Shown here piece by piece: positions 21,100-32,799 of a DNA stretch of 64,000 nucleotides; within the stretch, counting starts at the first letter, position 1, and the number at the start of each line of letters is the position of its first letter. Under the pieces are notes generated by a model, which made no database searches, was not told the DNA's origin, and saw only the letters and a list, made by a program, of their open reading frames with translations. The position numbers were made by a program, and so were the translations under genes. This DNA is from Azolla caroliniana (lineage: Eukaryota; Polypodiophyta): positions 3,410,001-3,474,000 of the forward strand of contig JBHGNT010000011.1 of the NCBI GenBank assembly GCA_043228905.1, in the 5' to 3' direction.

Positions 21100-23764
21100 G
21101 GTTATCCCAATGGAGTTGGAATTCGTCCTGTCGAATTCACAACTCATCGATAAATTCCTTCATCCATATGATTTCCTTGTCAGCTTCCGTTGCAGCCATA
21201 TATTCGGCTTCCGTGGTTGATAGCACCATAGCCTTCTGCAGCCTCGACTGCCACGAAACAGCACCCCCTGCATAAGTCATTACGTATCCGGACATGGATC
21301 GACTGGTATCCATATCAACCGACATGTTCAAGTCAGTATAACCTTCCAGTGTGGGGTTAGCCGAACCGAAAGGAAGACACATGTTTGAGGTGCCTTTTAG
21401 GTACCGAAGTATCTACTTCACGACAACCAATTCTCTCTTCTAGGGTTACTCATATATCGGCTAACCACGTAGACTGCGTATCCTATGTCTAGCCTTGTAC
21501 ATACCATCGCATACATCAGACTTCCAATTGCCGAGGCATAAGGAACTTTTGACATCTCGGGCTTCTCAGTTTTTGATTTTGGACATTGTTTTTTGCTTAG
21601 CTTGCAGCTTGTCTACAGTGTCAAGTCGACCAGTTTCACGCTTTCCATGCCGAATCTCTAGAGCACCTTTGTCACATATTTTTCTTGTGACAACCACAAC
21701 AATTTCTTTATTCGATCCCGAACGTGCATCCCCAGGATTTGCTATGCCGGACCAATATCCTTCATCGAGAACGATCTGCTCAAAGCCTTCTTTAGCACTC
21801 AGATTTTCGTATGGTCCCATCCGACAATCAACATGTCATCCACGTACAATAGGAAGATGAGGAAATATCCTCCGTCGAATTTCTTCACAAATACGCAGTG
21901 ATCGGCTTGCGTTTTGTGGTACCCGTTGGATTCAAATGTTCGGTACCATTGCCGAGGAGCTTGGTTCAACCCATACAAGCTCTTCCTGAATCGGCATACC
22001 AGATTTCCTTTACCTTTTCCCACGAATCCTTCCGGCTGGTGCATGTATATCTCTTCCTCCAAATCTCCATGGAGGAAGGTAGTCTTGACGTCTAGTTGTT
22101 CAACTTCAAGATCCATGTTGGCCGCGATGCTCAACACAGTTCGGATTGACGTCATCTTTACGACCGAGGCAAATATTTCGTCAAAATCGACACCCTTCTT
22201 CTATCGAAAACCTTTCACGACGATTCGTGCTTTGTACCCAAGTGGATTCCCGCCATCTCCCGGTTTCAACTTGTGTATACCCATTTATTCCAAAGTGCCT
22301 TCTTTCCTCTTGATAGTTCGGTCAGTTCATATATGTGGTTCTCATGCAAGGAATCCATCTCCTCTTGCATGACACTCAACCATTTTGGGCTATGGGTATC
22401 TTCCTTAGCTTCTTCAAAGCTTTCCAGCTCCCCCTCATCAGTTAGTAGTACCCGTTCTTCATCTGAAAATCTTGGGGGGGGGGCTCCTCTCTCTTAGGGG
22501 ATATCTTCGGCCTCCGTTCGGCACGTTCGGTTCTTCTTCGACTTCTTCATCCGAGTCGAACTTGGTTCCTTGTTCAGTCGTTTCCCATCGTTCTTCAGTC
22601 GGTTCTCAATTTTTCCGAGTATTAGATCGGTCGACTGGCTCGGATTCGATTTCGATCGAATCGACTTCTACTCGATTCGACCAAGCATCGACTCAACTCA
22701 ATTCGGTAGTTGGATACTTATTCTCAATATCCCAATCGACTATTGTCTTTTCCTCCATGAAGACAATGTCACGGCTCCTAATCACCTTCCTATCGGCTAA
22801 GTCCCATAGTCAATAGCCAAACTCGTCCTCGTCGTAGTCGAGAAATATGCTTTGCCGAAATTTCAGGTCTTTTGCCACATGCACATAGGCAAGACAGCCG
22901 AACACCCTCAGATGTCGGTATGATAAGTCTTTGCCGCTCCACACCCTTTGTGGGATATCACCGTCCAAGGGTACTGAGGGTGATCAATTTATCACATACA
23001 TTGCCGTCATTAGCACCTCAGCCTAGAACGTCTTCGGTAACTTCGCATGTGCAAGCATACTTCAAACCCTTTCCATTACGGTCTGGTTCATTCTCTCTGC
23101 CAACCCATTAAGCTCTGGCGTCTTCGGCACGGTATACTCAAGCCGGATTCCTTGATTTTGGCAATATTCCTCAAACGACCCACAATACTCTCAGCCATTG
23201 TCTGCTCGGACTGCCTTCGGTTTTCGACCGGTTTCTCTCTCGGCCCTTGCTTGAAACTCTTTGAAGACAGATAACACTTGATCCTTCTTCTTCAGTACGG
23301 AAGCCCACAACTTCCTGCCACAGTCATCAATGAAGGTCACGAAATACTGTGAACCACCATGCGACTTCGTGTCCACATACATCTGTTTGTATGCGGAGTT
23401 CCAACGGCATTTTCTTCCTCATCGAGGGCCTCGTTCGGAAGGATGTTTGATTCTGTTTGCCGGCCAAGCAATTAGTGCAGTTCTCAAGTTGCACGTTCTT
23501 CACCTCCGGAATGAGGTTGTCCTTGACAAGCTTTCTCATCCCCTTATGGCTCATATGGCACAACCTCCTGTGCCATAGTTCACCGACTGTGTCGGCTGCC
23601 ACGTTTGCTTCCCCTCGACATATTTGAGCATTCATTATGTACAGTGTGTTGGTCTTCCAAGCTTGAGCCACTATCAAGCTTCCTCGGTAGAACTTCATGA
23701 CACCATTCCGGATGCTACCCATGTAGCCTTCATCATCTAGCTGACTGGTTGATATTAGGTTCAA
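21100..23764 (-). pseudogene. Antisense copia integrase, RT and RNase H
   Basis: Pre-integrase is read from 23764 (MNLISTSQLDDEGYMGSIRN; GELWHRRLCHMSHKGMRKLV). Integrase follows ([39 protein letters not shown]). RT (22155-21799) has [33 protein letters not shown] and the catalytic YVDDMLIVG. RNase H (21382-21137) has GYTDLNMSVDMDTSRS, SWQSRLQKAMVLSTTEAEYM and IIWMKEFIDEL. Many frameshifts occur, and most of the region between integrase core and RT (22200-23190) is readable only in pieces. Confidence 0.8.
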
Positions 23765-23859
23765 TCAAACCTCTGGAACGTGTTGCACATTTGTCAATAC
23801 GAGTTTGCACCCGGTTGAGGTTTCCAAACACACATCTCCAATGCCGATGATTTGGCATG

Positions 23860-24845
23860 CTCCTTCATTTACCATCTTTATGGATCCAAGATCTCCAACT
23901 CTGTAGGATTAGAAGCACTTTCGGTCAAGGTTTAGGTGGAATGACGCACCCGAATCGACCACCCATGTTGATTCTTTGCCGGTGAGATTCATGTCGTTTT
24001 GCTCACTGATGAGCAACAACTCCTCCTCACTTGCGGCGATTCCTGAGGTGTTCTTTCTGTCTGGGATTTTCTTTGGCTCCTCCTTTCTCCTTTCGAAAGT
24101 GTCGGCTATTTTTCTAGAAGTGCCCCGACTTCCCTCAGTAGAAGCACGTGGGTTTCCCCCTCGACTTCGACCTGGTCCCCGACATATCTCGGTTCTAGGA
24201 GCTTTGATTTTGGCTTCTTCCCCGAATCGTGTCACCTTCCGTGACTAGGGCCTTTTGGTCGGTATTGGACTCTCAGTCCTTTCGACGAGCTTCTTTGTTT
24301 AGCAAGCTCGACTTCGCCTGCTCTAGGAATAGGTGTTTCCCTTCTAGTCTTGTGTTGCCCAACATGACAACAAGCGTTCCCCAACTGTCCGGAAGGGATC
24401 CCAGCAACAACAATGCTAATACCTCATCGACTAGAGGTACTTCTAGAGAGGTGGTTTGGTTCATCAATCATTGGAAGGCATTGATGTGCTCCGCCATACT
24501 AGAGACATCCTAATACTGGAGCCTCGTGATTTTTCAAAATACTGAGACTCGGTTCACGACATTCTTGTTTTTGAACATGACGTCGATCTTCTTCCGTAGG
24601 ACGTCTGCTTCTGTTTCTTCGCCAAAGTTGTTTTATAGACTCATGTCTTTAAAACACCTTATATATGTGGTTGCCTTCATATGCAACACTTCCCAAGTCG
24701 CTACATCGATCTTGTCTGGTCTTTTATCTCTGAACTACACCGGCAACCAAAGGTCTTTGCACATGAGCATGTCTGTCATCTTCAACTTCCACACTGAGTA
24801 GTTGGAGCCGGTTAGCTTAAACATGTTGCCGAACGAGCCTTCAAT
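23860..24845 (-). pseudogene. Antisense copia gag and protease
   Basis: The minus strand has a UBN2-type gag segment: LALLLLGSLPDSWGTLVVML and LFLEQAKSSLLNKE near 24467-24273. An Arg/Gly/Ser-rich linker and the protease STWVVDSGASFHL (D-S-G-A, ~23975-23940) follow. The zinc knuckle is degenerate. Stops separate the parts. The gag start lies close to the primer-binding site. Confidence 0.7.
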
Positions 24846-24964
24846 CGCTTTGATACCAGTTTGTTAGGAATTGACCGGCCACAACCGGTTACACATTCGT
24901 ATTTGTGTGCAGAAATCAAGAACTAGTACACAGACAAAAAAAACGTGAAGACACAGAGACCTAG

Positions 24965-26396
24965 AGAAAAAATTCGATGACATCTTAAATGATTTTGGTG
25001 ATGTTTTTCCGAGTGAACTACCACATGGGTCACCTCCTAAACATAATATAGACCATCATATAGATATTGTACCTGGTGTTGCACCAATAAGTATACCTCC
25101 TTAAATCGCTTAAGTCGATCCGAAGAGGATGAGGTATCTAAGCAACTCAAGGACTATTTACGAATGGCTTATATACCTTATAGTAAATATCCATGGGGTG
25201 AACCTGTTCTCTTGGTAAAAAAGAAAGAGGGTACATGGCGTATATGTATTAATTATCAACACTTGAATAAAGAGACGATCAAGAATTCATATCCATTGCC
25301 TTGGGCTTACGATCTAATTAACCATCTCTAGGGAGCTCGGTATTTTACAAAACTTGATCTCCATACGAGCTACCATCAAATTCGTATAAGTGAGGAAGAT
25401 GTTCTTAAAACGGTATTTCGTACGCGCAATGGCCATTATGAGTTTTCGGTCATGCCTTTCGGTTTGACCAATGCTCCTTCCACATTTCAACAAGAAATGA
25501 AAGACATTTTCCAAGAACAACTTGGAAAATTTGTTGTTATTTTCTTGGATGATATTCTAGTGTATAGTCATACGTTAGAAGAACATATTAAACATGTTCG
25601 CTTTGGTTTACAAACATTGTGTGACAAGAAATTCTATGTGAAGATCTCAAAGTGCGAGTTCTTCAAGAAATCAATTACTTATCTTGGACATCTCATAAAC
25701 GAACGAGGAGTTGAAATTGATCCTTCTTGCATCGAGAAAGTCAAACTTTGGCCCATTCTTCGGAATATTCGAGAAGTTCGATCATTCCTAGGTTTTGTCG
25801 GGTTTTTGCAAAAATCTCTTCGTAATTACTCCCAATTGACGACGTCGTTTACTAATCTTCTCAAAGGTCAAACGTGTAAGTCTACAAAACCTATTATGTG
25901 GAATGCTACACTAGACCTTGCCTTTAAGGAACTCAAGGACTTCGTGTACAAGGCTCTGTTGCTTCTTTTACCAGATCCTTCAAAACCTTTTCAGGTTGAA
26001 ACCGATGCAAGCGATTATGCTACAGGTGTCGTCCTATATCAAGATGGTAAACCAATAGCATTTGAGAATAAGAAACTTGATTCTGCTCAGTGTCAGTATA
26101 CCGTGCAAGAAAAGGAATTATTTGCAATTATTCATGCGCTCAAGACATGGCGTCATTATCTTTATGGAAATCGTTTTGTGGTAACTACGGACCACGAGTC
26201 CTTGAAATATTTTTGTGACCAACAAGACCTTAAAGGTCGTAAGGCGCGATGGGCAGATCTCATCCGGGATTTTGATTTTTCCATACAATATCGTGAAGGT
26301 TCCACGAACACTGTCGTTGATGCACTAAGTCGCATCCATGAAGTTAACATGCTTAGCTTCACTAAAATAACATCAAATCTTTATGATCACCTTTGA
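24965..26396 (+). pseudogene. Gypsy B reverse transcriptase and RNase H
   Basis: The frame resumes after the copia insertion with FDDILNDFGDVFPSELPHG. RT includes [51 protein letters not shown] and the catalytic VIFLDDILVYS (in the open frame 25452-26396). Tether and RNase H follow: FQVETDASDYATGVVLYQDG, TVQEKELFAIIHALKTWRHY and NTVVDALSRI. Stops lie upstream of 25452 (for example in the NHL*GARYF region). The final domains are intact for 314 codons, the longest gypsy frame here. Confidence 0.85.
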
Positions 26397-27800
26397 GGAA
26401 AGTATCTTGATGATAGTTATTTTGCGAAGTATTGGCAATAGTTGAGTCTGGAACAGACACCACCACATCCTTGAAGGAATCCTTCGGCATTGCTAACAGT
26501 CTGCTCTATCATAATGGGAAGGTTTGTGTTCCAAATTTGCCTGAGGTCAAAAAGAGAATTCTTTTTTAATTTCATGGTGCACCCTCAGCAGGGCACCCTG
26601 GAATACATCGTACAATCATTCTCATCTCCACTCAATTCTATTGGCCTAAGATGCGTCTTGACATACATAGCTATTTGACTAAATGTCACCAGTGTCAGGT
26701 TAACAAAGTCGAGCGACTTAAAGCCGCAAGACTTTTATATCCCTTAGAGATTCCTAATAATAAGTCGGAAAGTATATCCATGGATTTTATTGTTAGCCTT
26801 CCTTGCACCCAAAAAGGCCATGATGCCATCTGGGTTGTGGTTGATTGACTAACTAAAATGGTCAGATTTATTGCTACTAAAACCACGATAACAGCTCCTG
26901 AATTGGCTTACCAATTTGTTGGCGAGTTATTTCGTTTTTATGAGTTATCGATGGATATCGTGAGTGATCGAGATATAAAGTTTTCTAACGACTTTGGATG
27001 CAAGTCTTTAAGAAGTTAGAAACTACATTGAGCATGAGTTCCACGGATCATCCTCAATCCGATGGACAAACAGAATGAGTAAATCAAATTATTGAGGGCA
27101 TGCTCCATGCATATGTTGGTACAAAACAAACAAAATGGGAACGTTATCTCCCAAATTTGGAGTTTGCTGATAACAGCTCCAAACATACATCAATAGGATA
27201 GTCCTTTTATGTTGATGTATGGTTTTCAACCACGAGCCCCGATTGATGTTAATATACATCATGATGAGTTGTGAAGTACGCAAAACTTTCTTCGAGATAT
27301 GCAAGATATGTTGCATATTGCACGAGATAATATAAAAACAGCTCAAGATAGAGCGTGATTTTATGTCGATCATAATAAGCAACCTCATGTATTCAACCCT
27401 AGACACAAAGTATTTTTACGTGTACCTCACAATTCTAAGACATTGTCTACGGGTAAGTGCGCTTAGCCTCATGGTTTTGTGGACTTTTTACAATCCTCAA
27501 ACACATTGGTTCATCAGCCTATCGTCTCACTCTTCCTGATGGCGTTGAAATCGATCAAGTTCTTCACATCAGTCGTCTAAAAGAACTTCTAGGTTCTTGC
27601 GACAATACAGGGACAACTGAAACTCTGGTTACTTCTGAAGAATTATCTTCTAAACCACATGTACTAGAAAGAATTCTGAATGTTAAAACAAAAAAATTGC
27701 GTTCTAAAATAATGCGATAAAATTAAATGGATGGATAAGCACTATAAAATATGCCACATGGGAACGTAAAAATACTCTTAGAACTAACTTTGCATTGCAA
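26397..27800 (+). pseudogene. Gypsy B integrase
   Basis: Degenerate integrase. The finger is CHQCQVNKVERLKAA (~26687), then SISMDFIVSLPCTQKGHDAI, TKMVRFIATKTTITAPELAY and DIVSDRDIKFSNDF. Later parts (HPQSDGQTE-like, KWERYLPNLEFA-like) are in scattered frames with many stops. The C-terminal piece 27457-27720 (YRLTLPDGVEIDQVLHISRL) ends the coding region. No chromodomain is evident. Confidence 0.75.
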
Positions 27801-27828
27801 GAGCGTAATGTTTTAAAGAGGGGGAGTA

Positions 27829-28283
27829 TGTTACGAGCATGACAATATAATATCTCGTGGTGAGAATTTACCATAGTATTCTATACACATGGATAAAGTG
27901 TGAGGGTTAAACAAGAGTGTAAAGAAGGGGAGGATTACTTTTAATACTCGGGATTGAGACAACCATTAGGACAAGTGTGAACTTGCTTGGGGGCCTTAGG
28001 TCTGGCTATAAATATGAGGCCTAACTACCCTTATTTGACACACTATTGACTACGTTGAGACTCTGACATTATGGTGGGTCAACTCTTGTAGCGAGCGCAC
28101 CAGCACCAGGTACGAATCGACGCCACGGCGGTGGTATGGGACGTCGATCGAGGCTCGAGTCCATTTCGATCCCTTCACTCGGGGGTGGTCGGGTGGATCA
28201 ACACCCTTGTTTCTCTCTCTCCTTTCTTATTTATCTATCTTTTATCCTTATCATATGCTTACATCAGATCATCACTCTAACCA
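27829..28283 (+). mobile_element. LTR of gypsy B with primer-binding site on its outer side
   Basis: It begins TGTTACGAGCATG after the polypurine tract 'aaagagggggagta' and matches the remnant at 19053-19296. At its far end the sequence is not target DNA: it is TTGGTATCAGAGCCATG (28284-28300), the classical initiator-Met primer-binding site. This LTR is therefore a 3' LTR on its left and a 5' LTR on its right. TATA-like 'ggctataaatatgagg' is near 28003. Confidence 0.8.
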
Positions 28284-28297
28284 TTGGTATCAGAGCC

Positions 28298-28465
28298 ATG
28301 TTTCTAACCCTCACACTTTATCCACATGTATAGAATACTACGTAACCCTTCTTTATACTCTCCTCCCCTTCTTTACACTCTCCTTTAACCGTCACACCTT
28401 ATCCATGTGTATAGAATACTACAGTAAATTCTCACCGCGAGATATTATATGGTCATGACCGTAAC
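28298..28465 (-). mobile_element. Inverted partial copy of the gypsy B LTR
   Basis: Read on the minus strand from 28465 it starts TGTTACGGTCATGACCATA and follows the LTR at 27829 for about 110 bp. A partial second copy of the 'gtagtattctatacatgtgg' segment comes next, reaching the primer-binding site. Together with the forward LTR it forms a large inverted repeat separated by ~360 bp. No target duplication was found. Confidence 0.75.
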
Positions 28466-28820
28466 AAAAATAATAACACTCTGTGCAAACAAATGTGCTT
28501 AGAGAGTAGTTTTATACAAGTCCTTAAAGGATGGTCAGAAGCACTGACAAGTACTTCAATGCTCATAACTGAGCTATTGACACTAACTCCTAAAAATATA
28601 ATTGCCTACTAAGCTAGGAGTGTAGGCCTAAAATGGCCTACTGGCTCCCCGTGGATCTGGCTCTCCAATCCGGTCTGAGCCTAGCTAATTGGTCTTCATC
28701 CGATCCGACTCTTTACTTATGCAACCGATTTGGCCCATGTTGAGCTCGCTTCTCAAAATGTACTATAGGTAGGAAATTTTGGCTCTCCGGTAATTGTGGT
28801 TGTATTGTAACCAACATCGA
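28466..28820. other. Unassigned interval
   Basis: No coding similarity, LTR match or repeat was recognised on either strand. It lies between the inverted LTR fragment and the start of recognisable gypsy C coding sequence, so it may be lost 5' sequence of gypsy C. Confidence 0.4.
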
Positions 28821-29733
28821 CAGCCGGGAAAGACAACGAGTCTAGGGGCACTTAAGGGTGTGCGGAGCCATGGGCCCCGATGACTCGATCAACGACACTG
28901 TGGAGGCAGTCTCATTCAATGACACCATCGGGTAGATTGAGAGGGTGATCATTGGAGGTCTAACTAAGGACTAGACGATTCCGGTTAATTCGATCGAGAT
29001 GTATGAGGTCATCAAGGAATTTGAGTAGATGGTCAGGGCGGATTGGACTGCCCATGTTAGCACCAAGTACAAGACTGTAGACCGGAAGGTAAGGCCGCGA
29101 CGCCCTTACCAGAGGACAGCTGGGAACGGATGAAAGAGGTAGCAACTGACCCAAGTTTGCAAGACCCGCGTGGAATAGGGCATCGGTTCACTGAAGAGAC
29201 ACTACGGGAGCTCAAAATCAGTGGGGTTGGCTTCCTACTGCCGGCGGAGGAGGACAAGTTCCGAAGAATGCTGAAAGTCATGGGAGGGCTTTTGCTTTCT
29301 CACTTGAGGAGATCAGGTGTGTCGACACGACGATCGTGGAACCAATGGTGATCTTCACGATACCGCATGTGTTGTGGAGCCTCAAACTGATTCTGGTACC
29401 AAGGGCTCACATCCTGAAGTTGATGGAGTTGCTCAAGGAGAAGATTGAGATGGGGATCCTCGAACCATCGAGTGCCCCAAATTCGAATCGGTGGTTCACA
29501 GTACCAAAGAAGAAAGACACTCTACAACTAGTCAACAAGGTGATAATCTGGAATGCAGGGATCGGTCCGACCATCGATGAGTTCGCGGAGGCCTTTGTCG
29601 GAAGGTCGATATACACGGTATGACCAACTCCAACTAGCCATCGAAAGCTGGGACATCACGACGATGTGACCCCCTCTTGGTTTAGTTTGAATGTGTACCC
29701 TGTAGCAAGGAGGGATGAATTTGGTGTGACGCA
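28821..29733 (+). pseudogene. Gypsy C pol, N-terminal part
   Basis: Pieces of the region before RT are readable: VRADWTAHVSTKYKTVDRKV (~29035), MKEVATDPSLQDPRGIGHRF and GFLLPAEEDKFRRMLKV. RT then starts: PRAHILKLMELLKEKIEMG, NSNRWFTVPKKKDTLQLVNK and AGIGPTIDEFAEAFVGRSIY, up to ~29620. Between 29340 and 29733 the frame shifts once. The coding text breaks at DEFGVTH where copia C is inserted and continues at 34943. The lineage differs clearly from gypsy A, B and D. Confidence 0.75.
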
Positions 29734-30079
29734 TTGTTGGCATAAAAGGCTAACTCCTTCCACTTTGTATCCTAGTGTGTGAACACATCCAAATAGTTAC
29801 GACTTAGTATATAAGCAATAACCTAATGTTGTAATAATCATTCTCTTGTATCTTGAATCTCTGAGTGTAGAGTTACACAGAGAGAACGAAGTAACGAAAC
29901 TTACATTAAAGCTTAAGTGTGTGTCATTTTCTGTTCATCTTCTTGTCTTCATTCTTTATGTGTTGTTTGTTGAGAATAACTCAACATGTCCTCGTACATA
30001 CTTCCGCACATACACGAACACCATATCTTACAACTGGTATCAGAGCGACTTATTGTTCAGTAGCAACGAATAGCAAAAA

Positions 30080-31220
30080 AGAGGAGAAGCTATATGGCTG
30101 AAAGAAAAGACCATGTCAATAAAATCTCATTCTCAAAAAGAACATGTTTCAACATCCGGCACAGGAGTTGAAATCCAAAAGTTCGACGAAAAAAACTTTG
30201 CCTTGTGGAAAGAGATGATGGTGGATGTGTTGATCATCAAAAGATAGGTTGAAACCATTCGACATAGTGAAAAACCTGCTTCGATGACAACCAAATAATG
30301 GAGATCCATAGAAGAAATCGTGTGCTCCACTATCCGAATGCATCTGGCCGAAAAGGTCTACTTCAGCATGGCCAAAGAGACGACAACGTTCTCACTGTGG
30401 GAGAACCTACAAGTTGTATACGAAAAGAAGTCCTTATGTTGGAAATTGATATTGATCAAACAGCTATTCAACATGAAGATGAGAGAGACCAATCCAGCCA
30501 TCTCCCACATCAACACCTTCAGCCGGGTGTTGTCTAAACTCTCCTCCCAACGGATTAACTTTGAAGAAGAAGTTAAAGCCCTTGCCCTTCTATTGAGCTT
30601 GCCGGCGAGTTGGGAGGTATTTTGCACGACATTTGCCAATAGCCGACCAAATCTAAATCTAGAGGAAACAGTTATCCAAGTCCTTAGAGAGGACAGTCGG
30701 AGAAAATCAATGGGACTCAAAATTGACGAGTCGATAGAAGCCCACCACTCGATCGAGTCGATCAACCGATTCAATTGATCGAGAGAGAAGACAGAACCTT
30801 TTGGAATACCAATCAGTCAAGAACGAGGGGAGACTAACAACGGTCGTAGTCGAGAAATAGCCGACCATGCAACTTTCGCACCCACTACAGAAAACCTAGT
30901 CACAACGTTTCCGACTACTAGTCAATCAAGAGGAAAGAGAGTGGTCAGTGATCCGAGCGGAATTGAGGACGATCTGACTTGAACCACTCTCCATTTGGCA
31001 ACCAAGTCAATGTTGCCAACACCCAATTGGGAGAAAACCTCTCCTTAGAAGACTCGATGATCAAAGAAGTTCTCTACAATGCGCAAGATGCACATACATG
31101 GTTATTGGACTCTGGTGCCACATTCCACGTTACCCCTAACATCAAATGGTTTTCGAACTATTCGGCCAACACTATTGGCACAGTCCGCCTAGGCAATGGC
31201 AAGAATGCAAAATCACCGGA
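30080..31220 (+). pseudogene. Copia C gag and protease
   Basis: UBN2-type gag: GVEIQKFDEKNFALWKEMMV (~30165), VYFSMAKETTTFSLWENLQV and FEEEVKALALLLSLPASWEV, in the open frame 30320-30778 with earlier stops (TAG at ~30245, TAA at ~30296). The zinc knuckle is ruined near 30870. The protease is AHTWLLDSGATFHVTP (D-S-G-A) in the ORF 30979-31224. Confidence 0.8.
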
Positions 31221-31224
31221 GTAG

Positions 31225-32590
31225 ACGAAGTAGAATTCAAGTGTTGAATGGAAACACGCATGTCCTAAACCAAGTCCGGCATGTACCTACACTGAAAAGG
31301 AGCCTGGTCTCCATTGACATGCTAGCCGAAGACGGGTATAGAACGACTCTCAATGAGTCGACATGGATGATTAGTCGTGGAAATCCAAAGATTGGGAACA
31401 AACACAAGTACAATAACTTGTATCCAATGATGATGATCAATCCAGAAGGGGTCATGAACGTAGCCGAAAAGACTGACCCGAACCTATGGCATGGCCAACT
31501 CGGTCATATGTCTCAAGCCAGCCTAGATCGACTAATGGCGGTTGACTACATTCCTAAACTCAAGCAACGACAGACTTCTGCGAGCATTGTCGCTACAGGA
31601 AATAGACCCGAAGTCCGCACTCTCTCCATTATGAAATGGTACGAAAACCCCTAGAGCTCATGCACACAGATATATGTGGGCCTATGCCCAAGAGATCACT
31701 AGGAGGTTCCTAGTACTTTATCACATTTGTAGAAGACTATACATGGAAGGTTTGGGCCTACTCGATTAGGTCCAAAGACGAAGCGCTCGAGGTCCTCACT
31801 CGATGGATAGCTAAAGTGGAGCACTAGTCAGGATGTAGAGTGAAGACACTCTAATCCGACAATGGAGGTGAATACACCTCCCAAGCCATCAAACAATACC
31901 TATCCGACAAAGGGATCAAACATCAAAAGACCGTTCCTTACACACCCATGCAGAATGGAGTTGCCAAACGGATCAATAGAATGATCCAAGAGAGGGTGAT
32001 GGCAATGCTCCAACAAGCCGGACTAAAGTTGGAGTTTTGGGCCAAAGCATTGCATACGACAATATATCAAATCAATCTATCCCCGTTGAAAGCAATAAGG
32101 GTCGAAGTGCCACAGGAACTATGGTCAGGCAAACAACCAACCTACGATAGGCTCCGTATATTTGGATGTGAAGCCTACACATTCATCCCCATGGAGAAAA
32201 GGACCAAGTTGGCACCCCATGCAACTAAATGCATATTTCTCAGTTATGGAACCGATGGGGAATTCGGCTATAGGCTATGCGACCCAGAGAACCAAAAATT
32301 GATTTGGAGTAGTGACGTGGTCTTCAATGAAAACTCTATTCTCTCTGAGAGGAACCAACAAAAAATAGTTGGTAAGAAGGTCTTCTTCAAAGTCGATAAA
32401 GACATTGTAGAAAGACTAACCCACCGGGCCAAATCAGAGATTCGACAAATAGTTGAACTCGAACAAGCCACCAATACACCTACCGACTCCGAATCGAAGA
32501 CAAAGCCATCAAAGACAAAACCGAATCGACAAGAGTTGAAAAAGGCAAAGTCAACAAGGTGCGATCCGGAAGTGACAAAGTCGACTTAGC
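31225..32590 (+). pseudogene. Copia C integrase
   Basis: The pre-integrase has [20 protein letters not shown] (~31480). The core begins HTDICGPMPKRSLGG (~31660). A stop follows almost at once, with EDYTWKVWAYSIRSKDEALE downstream. SDNGGEYTSQAIKQYLSDKG is preceded by another stop. The ORF 31948-32589 carries the second half: MIQERVMAMLQQAGL, FGCEAYTFIPMEKR and KCIFLSYGTDGEFGYRLCDP. A Lys/Ser/Thr-rich tail follows. Confidence 0.8.
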
Positions 32591-32799
32591 TAACACACCC
32601 AAATAGGCCAAGTGGAAAAGCCGACATGAGTCGGCTAAGACTCGTATCTTCAAGTCAATTGATCTCGAAGTAGGGGAGGATGACGTGACATCGCCGAACT
32701 CCTATTACAAGGGCGAATCATATAATAGGACTCCTAACATAAGTGGTTAAACAAATGTCGATCGACCGACAAAGCCAATAGAAGGATCCAAACCTATCA

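Larger units (their letters stand above)
20321..24958 (-). mobile_element. Antisense copia element inside gypsy B
   Basis: The 3' LTR is at 20321-20862 (542 bp, TGTTAGG...CCCAACA on the plus strand). A polypurine tract (complement of 20863-20874) adjoins it. The body runs leftward from a primer-binding site TGGTATCAAAGC (complement of ~24848-24859). The 5' LTR survives for only about 96 bp (24862-24957) before gypsy B resumes, so its outer part and the right target duplication are gone. Coding order on the minus strand is gag, protease, integrase, RT, RNase H, as in Ty1/copia. Confidence 0.85.
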
